Origin: Stromatinia cepivora
Taxonomy: Eukaryota > Ascomycota > Leotiomycetes > Helotiales > Sclerotiniaceae
Reading direction: 5' to 3'
Length of the DNA: 64,000 nt
Assembly (NCBI GenBank): GCA_014898415.1
Contig: RCTD01000004.1
Location: 2,727,001 to 2,791,000 of the forward strand
The position numbers and the translations under genes were made by a program. Of this stretch, positions 1 through 13,700 are shown piece after piece (within the stretch, counting starts at the first letter, position 1; the number at the start of each line of letters is the position of its first letter). Under the pieces are notes generated by a model. The model made no database searches, was not told the origin of the DNA, and was given only the letters and a program-made list of their open reading frames with translations.

Positions 1-890
1 TTAAAAAGAAAATATTGAACTGTTCAAGTATTGTTTAGGAATTATTTGTAAATTATTCAAAAACGAGATCAATGGTATAATAAGTTTTTTCAAAAAGAAT
101 TCAAATACTCTTTTCCTTTCAAGGATTATAAGGTTTTCTTTGTCGAGCTTTTTAATTAATAATTAGAAGTTTGTAATAATAATTTCTTTTCGATTTATTA
201 TATTTATTTTCTTCCTTTTGATTCTATATCGTTTTATAATTAAACAAAGAATAATCCTTGATTGTTTATTATCTTTTGTTTGAAAGATTATGAATATTTA
301 GAAACTTGGTTTTTTTGATTTATTTATTTATACAAATCCTTAGAATTGTTATTTACAAAAAGATTTGAATGTAAAATGTATTTCTTGAAACGGATATTTG
401 TATAGGTTTCATCAAATGGGGTATTATTTATTTCTTCAAAGATATATATAAAAAGATCTTTCAATTTCTTTGTCATTTTATAAGATCTATATTATTTGAA
501 AGCAAGTTTTGTATTACGAAATATATCGATTTTTGATTAAGAATTGTGATATAGAATTATATCTCCAATTCGAATATTCTTATCTAGTATTTTGCGATCA
601 AAATCATATCGAAGTTTACCATCTTTTTTGTAACATTATTTATAAAGGATTACTTCTTCAATATTTTTATCTAATATTTTTAATTGTTATATTTTAATGA
701 TTAATAAATCTTTCCGGATTTATATACTTTCCCAATCAAGGATCCTTTAAATTGTATATATAGTTTCAAAAAGCAATATAGCTTTTTATTTGTAAATCAA
801 TTCAAACAATGTTTTGTTTATCGATTTGTGAATTGAAATATGATTAACGAATAGTATTGTTTCCAATCATTCAGATTATTTACGCTTTTC

Positions 891-1142
891 TTATGATAAG
901 CGGGAAAATGCTTTTGTGATAGGATGATGATTTCTTTTTATTATTTCATTGATTTGTGGGTGATAGGCTGATATCTTGATTTTGTTGATTCCGTACTTTT
1001 TGCAATAAGCAAATATAGCGTTTTTGTTTTCAAACCTTCTATTTATAATGATTTCTCCAAAGAGATTATGATAATAAACTACTTTATAAAAGAATTTGGT
1101 AATCGTTTTCGAGGTAGTATTCCGCAAAGCTTTAACTTTCAT
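891..1142 (-). pseudogene. Integrase core fragment of Gypsy E
   Basis: This 83-residue open stretch contains a motif ISAYHPQINEIIKRNHHPI. It corresponds to the conserved retroviral-type integrase sequence around the third catalytic acid (typically SAYHPQxNGxxERxH). The E of the catalytic triad has become K (the ER of the family reads KR here), so the copy is catalytically dead as written. It is the 3' part of pol in the minus-strand Gypsy element; the C-terminal integrase region continues leftwards in broken frames. Confidence 0.75.
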
Positions 1143-2309
1143 CCAATTATTCAGATCTTTTTATAGAACAACGAGATATTTGAATTTATGGTCGTTAAGT
1201 ATTTTTGTAACATTTATATCAACTTTATATCAAATATCTGAAACCCAAATGGTAATCATTAATTCATTTGTTTATTTGAACGATTTGAATTGGCAAACAG
1301 AATAAGAAGTCATCTAATTTTTCATATTTTTGTATATCCCATTCCATCAATAATAATTATGCACTTTAGTATACAATGATTCTAAACCCTTATAACCCAA
1401 TTCTTTATATACTCGAATTATAATTTTTGCCTTTTCGATTAGATCATTGTTTGCTATTATATAAATAAAAAATAATCCGTTTTCCCGGATTCTAAATAGA
1501 TAGCGATTTTTTACATAGAAATTGAAAGCTTCCTTTTTGAAAGTTTGTCAATCTTTCATTGATATATTTTTAGATCTTCATAGTATAATAATATATTGAA
1601 CAATCATTTATATCCTTTCATTTCTGCCTTCCAAAATTTGAGATAGTCTTAAAATTTTAGAGCTATTTATACTCATCATTGGATCTATCTGCAACAAATT
1701 CAAATCTGCGATAATCGAATCATCAATATCTTTTTTATATTCCTTATCAATATTATTTGAGATAGTTTACGATTGTTGTAATAGGGTATCTACAATAATG
1801 TTTTTGTTTCCAGGAACATATCTAATATCAAAATCGAAGAGCCTGATCCAAGCAATCCATCTTATAATCAAAGTACTAGATAGATCTATAATTATTCTAT
1901 TTAATTGAATTATAAATATATTTACATTAGTTTCTAAAAGGAAATGAACATTATAAAGGTCTCTTTTACATTTTTATAAAACTTTGAATACTCCTTTGTA
2001 TTCTCTTTTAATAGTATCATAATTTCGTTCAATATAATTCTATATACCATTCTCATATCTAACAACGATGCAAGATTTATCATCATACATTTAACCTAGA
2101 ATAATTTTCTATCCTACCAAGCTAGTATCGATAACGAATATAATAGTTCCAGCTTTAAATAAATAAATCAATAGAAAAAAGATTAAAACCGAAATTAATT
2201 TGTTTTTCAACAAAATCATTACAATATTATATTTAACAATTCAAATGAATTCTATATCTTTCTTCAATAATATATAGAGAAGTTCTATAATAATAACGAA
2301 ATTCTTTAT

Positions 2310-2624
2310 TCAAAGTTGATAAAAGATATATACTCCAAAAAATATTCTAATTTCATGATTATTCGAATAAGGTAGCCATTCAAATATCTTAATGATTTTA
2401 GTAATATCAAGATTTCTTCCTTCAGAATTGATATAATAGTTTACAATTCGGATTCTATCATAATACCATTTGGATTTGATATCGATAATATATCCTGCAC
2501 ACTTAATATATTCCATTATAACATCCAGGTTTTTCAAATATTTAACAACAAATTTCTTCAATCCAAATTCAACTTCAATTTTATTGTATCGAATTTTAGG
2601 ACCCTTAATTTCAATATCATCCAA
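2310..2624 (-). pseudogene. Reverse transcriptase/RNase H connection fragment of Gypsy E
   Basis: A 104-residue open stretch begins MDDIEIKGPK and runs through a 'KFVVKYLKNLDVIMEYI...AGY' segment to 'ITKIIKIFEWLPYSNNHEIR'. This matches the Ty3/Gypsy RT thumb, from just after the YxDD box (here xDDI) to the 'KIxxIxxWP' motif that precedes RNase H. Lysine-to-isoleucine and glycine losses are in line with RIP. Flanking parts of RT and RNase H are in other frames with stops. Confidence 0.75.
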
Positions 2625-3913
2625 GTAAGGTATGGCAATGTTAAGTATAATATCCTACAATATCCTTAATATAATTCTTACAAATTGAACGATTGAATTA
2701 GTAGCCTTTTGTAGTAGAATAATGAATTTTATTAGACCAAAAGGGATTATAACAATAGTGATATCTTTATTCTTTTTATTTAAAAGTATTTGATCATATT
2801 CAGAGAAGAAATCAATTAAAAACGTTAATGAGTATCTAATTATTTATTTAGCAAATTCCTTTAAGTTTGGAGGCATATTTGTATCTTGCAAAGTTATAAT
2901 ATTTACTTTTGTTATTGTAATAACAATATAGTATTTGCCAGTTTCGCTTTTCTTAATTAGATATTAAGGATTTCGGTATAATCCTTTTCTTTTTTTTAAT
3001 ATACTTTGTTTGATATAATCTTTTATTATTTCGATAGCTATTAATAAAAGGGCTTTAGGGGGTACAAAACCAGGAGTTTGTCAGACTTTATATAGTATTA
3101 TCTTGATAATCTATAATAGAGTAATTGAAGATTTGATATTGCCGATTTTCATTTAGTTAAAAGCTAATACTGCTTTTCGATTCTACAATAATACAAAAAG
3201 AAACTCTTTTTCATATTCTTAAAGTATATCTTCGATGTTTAATAATACTAAATGTTCTTATATCAATCGGAAACCTTCAGATTTGGTATCGAAATGCAAT
3301 ATCAAGTATTTCGAAAAGGAACTTAATAATTAATATTTAGGGTGTTTTGTATATTCCAACTCCAATCAATTAGAATCACTTTCTGGGATTTCTTTATCGA
3401 TGTACTTTGTTTCATTCGAAAATTTTATCTTGTCCTTTTTTTTCTTATATACATTATTAATCGAAACAAGAATTTCGGATTTGATATTGGTTAGTTTTTC
3501 CCAGATATTGTTTTCTGCTTTAAGTTCTTCCAAATCAAAATAAATATTATTAGTAGCAAAGTATTCCTGAAATCCTTTTAATTCCGAATCCTTAATATTG
3601 TCAAATATATCTTCGATATCAAAGTCAAGACTAATTCGAACGATATTTATGTTGAACTTTATAGAATTTAAAATTGTTTTAAAATTTGGGATGCTAATCA
3701 GAAGTTCTGGGATATAGTTTTTAACGAATTCTTCAAATTTCCCTTCACTCTTGATGGTATTTAAGATTTTTGGAAGATTATCGGTACAATCCCTAGGATT
3801 TGCACCGTTTATTCTTTTCCCGGTTTTTCAAGATCAACCTTTATAACATTTGCTTTGCATTTTGATTTAGTCGTTTAGCAATCGGCCCTATTAATATCAT
3901 TATCATTAATAAC

Positions 3914-4159
3914 CTATACAATTTGTTTATCTCCTTTGTATTCAAAATCGATCTTTTCTATAAACAGGTATGGCATTTTTAGTAGCAATAAATCTTTGGT
4001 GTTATTCAAAACGAAAATATCGATAATATTTTTAACTTCTCCAAAATTGATTTCTATATTTTCAATCAATCTATATAAGGTAGTGGTATTTCTATTAGAA
4101 GTGATCATTATTACCTTATATTCGTGTATTATAAGTCCCAATTTTTTTGCAATTTCCAA
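3914..4159 (-). pseudogene. Aspartic protease fragment of Gypsy E
   Basis: An 81-residue stretch has a pattern 'AKKLGL...TTTLYRLIENIEINFGEV...IFVLNNTKDLLLLKMPYL'. It matches the C-terminal half of fungal Gypsy proteases, in which a GLIEx-type flap region is followed by an 'LLLGxPW' motif (here LLLKMPY). The DSG catalytic triplet lies upstream in a broken frame. The fragment sits between the gag part and RT, as expected. Confidence 0.65.
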
Positions 4160-6328
4160 ATTTATTATATTGATTATCGATTTTGAATCAATAATATTGT
4201 TAATCTTGATATTCTTATCTATAAAGATTACAATAATAATAGATATATTATATATTTCTTTTGATTAATAACTAAAGAAAATATTTAAATGATTAATAAC
4301 TACTAAAACTGTTGCAATTTTTTCAGCAGGGATTTCTGAATTTCTGAAAAGCTCTTTTCGTTCTTTGATATCTACAATTGATATTTTCTTGAAAGTTTGT
4401 TTAAAAAGATCTAATATATATATGAAAGCAGTTCTAATTGTTATCGGGATTTCGATTCTGCAAATCCATTCCAAGATTTCTATTAAGGATTCTATAGTAT
4501 AAATAATGATTAATGTTTGCTTTTTTATTTTTGAGGATCTAATACAAAAATTGGATATTCTATCCTTTCACATTATATCATTTTCATTAAATTCAGGAAG
4601 ACCCTCCCCTCCCTAAAATTCTTTTGCTTCGTTTTTTTCGCTTTCATTAATATCTATGATTTGATCTTCATTGAAGAATTCTTTCTTTAACCTTTCCCTT
4701 TCAATTTGATCTATTGTTCTGAATAATACCTTTCAAAAAATACTTAATGATTTTTGGGGTTTATCAACTTTGCTTTATTCTACCAATTTGAATTTTTTAG
4801 ATAATCGGTTTTGTAATCTTAAAGCTTCTTTAAATTGAATAATTGTATTGATGTTAATAATTTCCTTTCTTCGATAGTTAACATTATTTATAAATATACC
4901 CCTTACAATTTCAATACTAAAAACTCCGAAATTCAGCGAGTTATCTTCAGCATTGGATTTCTTCAATCGTTTCTTTTGTTAACCAAATCTATAAGTTTTT
5001 GTATATATTTTAACCTGATAGCTCTCTAGGGAGTCCTTTTGCTTAAAGATTGGAGAAAGATTGGGACATCTTTTGGGACCAAATATGAAGACTCTGTATT
5101 CGTTATAATGATATAATCCAATATTAATATTATCGATTTTCTTAAGATAATTTTGTTTTATAATGTAACCATTATTATAAAGAGGTTTTTCAAAGCAATA
5201 ATAACAGAAATAATTCTTTTTGTAAGTTTTATTTATATCAAAAAGAATTCCCTTTTGTTTATCCTAAATAGAATAATCATTATATCTTATATTACTTCTT
5301 CGATAAATAATTTGATATTGTAATAACGAAAAGGATAATTTCAAATCCCTTGTACCTTTGATTTTCGTTTTTAGATGATTTATACTAAACTTATCTAAAA
5401 AATCAATAATTTTATTTATAACATCCTTTGTCTTCCATCCTTGAAAATAAAATTTTGTATTAATATCGAAGACAAATAGAATTTTTATATATTCATATAC
5501 AGTCTAGAAAACAATAGTTTGATAAGATTTAGATCTTTTGTAAATTCAGACGACAAAATCTTCAGAAAAGTATCATTTGTAAACTTCGTTTATTATTCTC
5601 TTAAAATTTATAGAAACAGAATCATTAAAATCAATTTTAAACTATTTAACAATCTTCTTTCCCATTTGGATATACAAACCATACAGGAACATTCTTTTAA
5701 CTTCGAATTCAGTAATTATATAATTGTTAATGAATTAAATAATCGAAAGTACAAATTTGACAATATAATCCTTCATTATTATTAGATTTGCATTATAGTT
5801 TCCTTTATTTTTATTACACTGATTATCAATAAATTGATCAAGAAAATCTTGGATATCTATTATTTGCTAAATATCGTAATTGCAAAAGTATCGAAATAAT
5901 ATTGATCTCAACCCTCCTTTTCAATTGTATCTAATAAAATTATATTCCAATATAAATTTGATTTAGATAGCAATAATATAATTGCAATATCAAGGAAATC
6001 GAATTTGCATTTTCTTATCAGATATACCGCAATCAATTTGTAAAACATCCCAAATTATAAAAAAGTTAGATACATCGATCCTATTGAAAATAAAAACAAC
6101 AATACTTTTAGTATATAATATAATAGGGAATATATATATATAATCCTTAATACAAACAACAAATAGAATTTTTGATAGGTTTTGCTATTATTAATTTATT
6201 TCTTTTTCTTTTTTGATTTTCTTTGTTTTTTCTTCTTTTTTAATAGGATTTTCGTTATTATCAGTAAAGAATTCTTTAATGGATTTAAAAGGATCGACAA
6301 TTAAAATAATGGTATTATCCTTTGATCC

Positions 6329-6568
6329 TTAAGGAGTATCTTGCAGAAGACTCAATTTTGTAAATGAATCAAAGTTATCCATTATATTATTATAATTTGA
6401 TTGAAAAATATCCGATTCATTAGAATCTAATTCAATATTTGATTCTCGATAGCTTTTAATATTCATAATTTTCCTTTGATAAATCTCCAAAAAAAAGGGA
6501 AAGGTATATATAATCCTTCCTAAAGTTTTCTTTCTTTCAAAGGAATATATAAATCTCAAACCCCTCAA
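6329..6568 (-). pseudogene. Gag N-terminal fragment of Gypsy E
   Basis: A 79-residue stretch ends '...DNFDSFTKLSLLQDTP'. It is acidic and serine/asparagine-rich, like the N-terminal linker of fungal Gypsy gag proteins, and lies upstream of the protease fragment on the same strand. The assignment rests mainly on position and order; the sequence itself is weakly conserved. Confidence 0.45.
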
Positions 6569-6600
6569 CTAAAAGTTTTTTAAAATATATCTTAAATTTT

Positions 6601-7445
6601 TGATTACCAATATCAAAGATAATAATTTAGTATACTATACCTAATCTTTCCTATTATTCCAATACACATTTAAGCATTCAAATAGCTTTAAAAGTATATA
6701 AAACGTTCAAGGTTCTTCAATATAATTGATCACATTCAATCAAAATTGTTCTCGGGATTGGAGTTTTCTTATTTGTAAAAATAAATGATTCATTTATAAA
6801 TAGGGATTCTATTATATTTGAAGTTTTGATATACTCTTAGTATTACTAATTGCATCCCCGAATAGAATTTTTGTCGATATATTCTTTTCAAAATGGAGAG
6901 TAGAATAATGATTCTATTGAAAAATGATTCGTCTTCGATATAATAAGTAAGTATAAGTAAGGAAGCTTCAATGATCAAAACTTTCTTATTTAGAGCTTAG
7001 CAATCCTATATTTTTGAAAGGGTTATCCTTTCAAGATCAATTCTATCTCTCTATCTACAAACTGTTAATTCTACTTTCTTTTCAATTATGATTTCCTTGT
7101 AAATATATTTGTACAATATAAATTGTACAGTTCGAATCCGGTGTAGATTACTATTATGAAAGAGGTAGATCGAGATATATACATCCCGATAACATACTGC
7201 AAAGGAAAATGGGAATTGAAATTGATCAAATTACATTGTAAAAACTTCAAGTAGTAAAACTAATAGATTTAAATAATGATTTGGGTTGTATACAAATGGA
7301 ATATAAAAAGACTAATAGAAAACGATTGATTTCTTTCAAGGAAAGGGAAATAGAGCCTTCTCTTATATCTAATTACGAAGAGTTATATGATTATATGACT
7401 ACAAACTAGCTACGTGTTAGGCCTTGATATCCCAACTTTCTCACA
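6601..7445. other. Unassigned AT-rich spacer
   Basis: About 850 bases lie between the Gypsy E gag and the start of recognisable Copia B sequence. No LTR, ORF of known type or terminal repeat was found. Positions 7,130-7,440 are slightly less AT-rich than the surroundings and contain short open stretches with no family I recognise. It could hold the 5' LTR of Gypsy E or the remnant broken by the Copia B junction. Confidence 0.5.
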
Positions 7446-9243
7446 ATATTTCGAAGCAATTGAATCTGTATAAATCAAAGAGACTCGAACTTATATATTT
7501 CGATATTATAGAACTATTCCCAAAATCGATTTGAGGGAATCGTTATTTCATATTGATCATCGATAATTGCATAAGAGTAAATTAAATCATATCATTTAAA
7601 CAAAAAAACAATACAATTCAAATATTGAAAACTTGGAAAAAAGAAATGGAATTGACTACTGAAGAAAAGATTATTATAGTTAAGATTGATAATATATTGG
7701 AACTTCTATAAGCTATTCATAAATGATCATCAAGCATACGATCCGAAATTATAATAATTGCTTTCTTATATCAAAAAAGATCTACAGAATAGAATATAAG
7801 AATTATAGAAATAAATATAAAAGCAATATTAAAAAAAGCTGGATTATTATTAGAGTTTTAAAACGAAACTATAGAATATAATATTTATATTAGGAATTAT
7901 ATTAATATTGATCTTGATATAAATAAAATAGATTGATTCTTTATAAAAGCTTTTATAGATATAATATCAGATATAGAGATATACAAAGTTTGGGGGAACA
8001 AATATTACATTTATATCAATCCCAAGATTATTTTGAAAAAACAAAGATACAATAAATTGCAGAATACTTTAAGAATCAATATATTCCTAGAATACCCAAA
8101 AGTTATAAACAAATATATCAAAGTATATTCTTCAAAGTTAGATTATATATTTCGATCAAACAAAGTAATTATAAATGAATTTTATCAAAAAGGAGATTTG
8201 GATTTTAAATTAAGAAATTATAAATCAGGCCTATAAGGAACAAAGAATGTAGAGCCAGATCAAAGATCTTGTAGTAGATCGATAGTAAATAAAGCATCTT
8301 CTTTATTCTCAATATCAAATGCGATACCTGTATCACCTTCGTTCCAAATGTTCTTTTTAGCAGATATTATATCGAGTTTAATGATTATATCAAGCACTCT
8401 AATTATCGAATTGAAACCAGATAAATTAGATATGTTAATATTAATATACAATGAAGATAAAAATAGTAATATCCAAAAGATAAATCAAAAATCTTTTTCC
8501 AAGGATACTTTAGATATCGAATCCATTATTCCAAAGATTCCAATCCAAAAGTTAACTTTTGCAGATCCTAAATCTATATCAAAAGCAAAATTTAAGATTA
8601 TTTTAAATTTTGTTGATAAATTTATTTCAGTAGAATCAGAAAGCAAAATAAATCTATAATCATTTGAAATTAAATAGAAGAATACAATGAATTTTGAAGA
8701 TGAACCCTTAAGATATCTAATATGAAAACGGAAAAGAGATATAGAATAAGATCCTGAAAAGAACGAAAAAACAAGATTATAAAAATATTGATTGTGATAT
8801 TTATATAAATCAAAATTCAAGAAAGTATAGAATATATTATAATTACAATCCCAATTATTTATAAGATGGATCTTTATATCAAAGATAAGATTGTTTCAGA
8901 TTTTATAATTTTATTAATAAATATAAACAATATAGAAAATATAGTATATTCAATCGAAAAAGTTTTGGAAATCAAAATATTAAGAATTTATAAGAAAGTA
9001 ATATCAGATCAAGAATATTCTGAGAAATAAAAGAAAGTTATCCAAAAGGAAATTATATTTTTGATTCAAAATAGTATTTGGGAAAAATATATACTTTTTA
9101 AAGGAAATAATCTAGTTTCGATGAAATGGATATTTATAATTAAAATCAAGAATAATAAGGTAGAACAATTCAAGACAAGATTAATAATTCGAAGGTTTAG
9201 TTAAATACTAGAAAAAAATTATAACGAAATATTTATACCAATA

Positions 9244-9453
9244 ATGAAGTTAAATATATTTAGATTATTCCTAATTATCATTATAAAGGAAAATTTGGAA
9301 TATTTATATTTCGATATCAAAAACATTTTTATTAAATTGTATTTGAAAAAAGAGATCTACTTCGAATTATTTCAAGGTATCAAAATCGAAAAGAGATATA
9401 TATTACGAGTTCTACAAAATCTATATAATTTGAAACAAACTAAAAAGGACTAG
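9244..9453 (+). pseudogene. Copia B reverse transcriptase fragment
   Basis: The stretch contains 'YFDIKNIFIKLYLKKEIYFEL' followed by '...LQNLYNLKQTKKD'. This is the Ty1/Copia RT signature (DVKNAFLxGxLxEEIYMxxP ... LxKSLYGLKQ) after RIP-type decay. The downstream frame still shows a YIDDI box near 9,558, i.e. the catalytic YxDD. Stops outside the 69-residue window make it non-functional. Confidence 0.85.
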
Positions 9454-10598
9454 AATTTATTATTAAAGAAAAAGCTTTTAAATATAGACTTTGTACAAAG
9501 TTTGATAGATTTATATCTATATATATCCAAAGATCGTAATATAATATTATTAATATATATCGATGATATCATTATTATATCGTATATATCATTGCAAATC
9601 ATTTGATTCAATAAAAAACTATTAATTTGTTTTAATATCAAGAATCTAAAAAAGATTAATAAAATCCTAAATATTAAGATCATTTATAATAAAAAAGTGT
9701 ATACATTAATCATAAATCAAAAAGAATATTTCGATATTATACTAATTAAATACAATATTATATATAGATAATACCAAATCAAAAAATTACTAATAATGGA
9801 TTATATCCATTTTCGATTAGTAACCGATAATGATGAATTGATAGATATGAATAAATATCAACAATGAATAGAAAATATAATTCATTTAATAGTATATATT
9901 CGATCAAATATAGTATTCTTAATTAGAAGATTTTCATAATTTATGATAAAACCAATAAAACATTATATTATAGCTTTGAAGAATCTAATGCGATATTTAT
10001 GATTAACAATCAAACAAAAACTATAATTTGGGCTAAAGGAAGTACAATTTGATATTTGCAAAAAATATAATATACTTGATAATACAATAAAAGTATATAT
10101 AGATACAGATTGGGTTAATGATAAATATAATCGGAAAAGTATTTCAAAAGAAATTGTTATATTCTATAAAGGTTTTATATCATAGGCTAGCAAGAAATAA
10201 ATATTTGTAACTACCTTTAGTATAAAATCAGAATATATTATAATAGTAATATTCATTAAATAAAAGAGATGGATTATATAAATACTCAAAGATCTATTTA
10301 AATCAAATTATATTGGAAAAAATAGAGATACAGTTTAAATACTTGGTAACAATCAGAATGTTTTAGCTTTAATTAAGAATCTATATTTGTATAAATAATT
10401 CAAATATATAAATATCAATTATCATTTCATTAGGAATTTAATAGAAAAAGAGAAAATCGTTATTAGTTATATCAATATATATAATATAATTGCCGATAGA
10501 ATGATGAAGTTTTGTATAAGGATTGCTTTCGAAAGGTTCAAGAAAATGTTAGAATTAGTAGTCTAGAAGGATCGAATAGGATATTCTTAATAAAGGAG

Positions 10599-10764
10599 TA
10601 TTGGAAATAAAACTATTATAGGATTAGAATTGAGATTATGTGATTATAATGGTGTATAGACCATATTTGGGGATAATCTCAATTCTATTTCTATTAGAAA
10701 TATAGATCCTTAGTTCAATCTATATAGTCAACAATACTACTACTTCCTGTATCAAAAGTTAACA
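10599..10764 (+). repeat. Copia B 3' LTR (166 bp)
   Basis: It begins TATTGGAAAT (from TGTTGGAAAT by G-to-A) and ends AAAAGTTAACA. The length is identical to the LTRs of Copia A and Copia C, with the shared core TTTGGGGATAA. Confidence 0.88.
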
Positions 10765-13700
10765 AATTATCTAATTATATATAAAGCGGTAATATTGATT
10801 ATAACTTCGGAAACCTCAAAAAACTTTATGATAATATTAATAAATATATTGATCAAAATAATAATTTCGATTATAAGTATACTATCTTTCTCAATCATTA
10901 CGAAAGAATCGATATCCATTCAAATCTTTATACAAAAGTATTCCTTATAATACTAAAGGAAGAGGCTTTTACATTTTATTATTCGAATCTCAATTATATT
11001 TCAAATATAATGAAGAGTATCTATAAAATAATGAAAATATTTTTCGAAGGAGAAGAATATCAATATAGATTTATGAAGAAATGGGATTATATAATATTCA
11101 AAATAATTATTATATAGAACCCTAGAAAGTCGATATCAGAATGTTTGGATATTATAATTATTAAACTTCGGTATCTTCAAAAAGGTTTATTAAAAGAATT
11201 TCAAATAGTTAGATATATTCAAAAAAAGATTCTCAATATATATAACTATATATCAGTATATAATTAAGTATATTATCAATCTTCAAAATCTGTAATCGAA
11301 TTCATTAAAGATTTACAAGGTTTTATTTTTATATATAAGAAATTATATTCAAATGAAAATGAAATATTTTATATAGATCGAGTATATAACCACAAGAACT
11401 TTAGGTATAATTGTGAATACAAATTCAATCAATGATTCTTTATTCGATCAAAAGAAATTAAAAAATGCTTTATTTATAAAAAAGAAGGTTATTGAATAAA
11501 TAAATATATAGAGATTGAACAAATTGAATCGAAATGTAAATATAGGGAACTATTTAAGGGCAACGATAAGGACTTTGAATTATATTTCGAATAATATATT
11601 ATCGAATACAAAGGAACTTCACCGGATATCGATATTAACGAAGAATTCGTAATATATATTCAAAACGATCCAAAGAAAGATATAAAGAATAATGATTTAG
11701 AATATACTTGAATTTTATCCTACAAACCGATTAACGGAAAAAAAGTTGTAATGAATTTATTCGATAAAGCAATAATACACGCTTTGACTGGCCTTATCAA
11801 TAAACTAATTGATAAGATTGAAGGGTACAAAGCTTTCTTTTCGAAATATAATAATAGAGAATTTCAGGGTATCATTATTGATACAGGAGTATCCCAATAG
11901 TTTACAATAGAATTCAAATAGTATTAAATATATCAAAAAAACATTAAAAATATTATATTGAATATAAATAGAGTAGGAATCGTAAAGGTGATATTCGGAA
12001 TTGGAAAGGCCGAATCAATTGAATCGATTCAATTGAATTTACCCCCAGGACTTGTCGAATTCTATATTATAACATCAAAAATACCATTTCTATTATTATT
12101 ACAGGATATAAATCGATTTGGGATATATTATAATAATATTATTGATGTATTTGTATTATCAATTACAAACCATTTCTGTATTTGCAAATTCAAATATATA
12201 GTATTACTCTGAAATATAAAAATCCAATAATTCATATAAATATTCATTGATATGAATGATTATTATTTAATCGAACCGGAAATACAAAGATTATATTATT
12301 GTTTTGGTTACTCTTTTATAAATAGATTTTATCGAATTTTCTAATATATGGGTTATATAGATGTTATTTAGGGAGATTTCAAAAGATTTATAAAATTCTA
12401 CGAATATTATTAAAAATATAGAAAATCTCTAAGCAGATTCAAGTTCAATTTTTATAACGATATTGAATTTAATTATTCGATTATAATCGATATTATATAT
12501 ATTAATAATAAATCAATATTATATATTATCGATAAAGGAATCAGATTCCAAATAGTATAATGATTTGATAATATTAATACAAAGTATATATAAGATAAAT
12601 TAAGAATATACTAAATGGATATATATTTAAGTCTATCAGATTATATTATTCATAATGTTGGGAAAAATTTTATAAGCAAAGAATTCAAACAATATACCGA
12701 GATAATAATAATCATTATGAAAAATATATCTATCAAAGTATATTAATCGATTGAAATGATTGAACACTATTATCAAATTATTCAATATATATATAATATC
12801 ATTGAGGAAGAACTCAAAGGTACTGGGATAACAAAAGAATCGGCACTTCAAATGGTAATGAAAACAATCAATGATACTGCTGACCCCGATGGAATTGTAT
12901 CTACCTTTCTAATATTCGGAATATACTCGTAAATGAACGAATTCGATTCATTAGTATTTAATATTCAATAATGATTCAATACAATCAAGAAAGCAAATAG
13001 TGAGATTAAAAAGCTTTAAATTAAGAGATAAATAGTAAATATATTGAATTAATATAATGGTTCAAATATAATTCCAATTTATGAATTATTAATCAATTTA
13101 AAGATATGGATATAGAGAAAAGGAAACAATCGAATTACCGGATGAACAGGACCATTCATATTATTATAAATTGAGGGCGAAATCTATATAATTCAATTAT
13201 CAAATGAATCTATAATCTTTTGATTTATAATAATAAAACCTTATATAATTGAAACAACGATATTAATAAAATTTATTGTATAAACAAAATCTATTATAAT
13301 AGAATAAATCCTTTAGGAAATATTCTTGAAGAATTTCGAAACTGTTTTCCAGGAGAAATTTAAGATTATTTTAAAAAAACGCGGTAAAGACGAATCCTGA
13401 TATCCTTCAAATAATTGTTTCATTAATAAGAATATTATACAGTACAATAAACACAATACTAATCGAAATTATAGGAATATACTTTATTGAAAATATAATA
13501 GAAATATTAAATATAGTTATCTATCTTTAAAACGATGAAAAAGAAAACATTACCGGAACTTTCGATGAAAACCTATTAGTATTCGATATACTTTAAAATC
13601 TATCGATTTATAAAAAATTAAGAAAGAAAGAAATTAATAATTTAATGGAAAATAGTATATTCGAAATTGTATAATAAATAGATATATTAAAAGGTATACG

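Larger units (their letters stand above)
1..6600 (-). mobile_element. Degraded Ty3/Gypsy retrotransposon (Gypsy E), minus strand, cut by window edge
   Basis: Read on the minus strand from right to left, the order is gag (about 6,570), a cysteine-rich knuckle-like stretch (about 5,200), aspartic protease (about 4,160-3,914), reverse transcriptase/RNase H (about 2,624-2,310) and integrase (about 1,142-891). This is the Ty3/Gypsy order. All frames are broken by stops and the composition is very AT-rich. I found no LTR pair: the 3' end lies at or beyond the window start and no direct repeat is evident near 6,600-7,100. It is a different family from the two chromodomain Gypsy copies further right. 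Confidence 0.8.
7446..10764 (+). mobile_element. Copia B: 5'-truncated Ty1/Copia retrotransposon
   Basis: From about 7,446 this aligns by eye to Copia C from about 53,729 (same words around TTTCGAAGCAATTGAATCTG) and continues through integrase, RT and RNase H to an intact-length 166-bp 3' LTR. There is no 5' LTR, gag or protease, so the left 40% has been lost. No target duplication can be assigned because the left end is missing. The frames are interrupted throughout. It is the same family as Copia A and Copia C. Confidence 0.85.

Noticed and set aside
509..697. 62-residue ORF on the plus strand
   Set aside because: Low-complexity Phe/Ile/Leu/Tyr product in AT-rich DNA opposite a minus-strand Gypsy; not a gene.
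7125..7147. tRNA T-arm-like string GTTCGAATCCGG
   Set aside because: The flanking bases do not pair as a T stem and there is no acceptor, D or anticodon arm around it.
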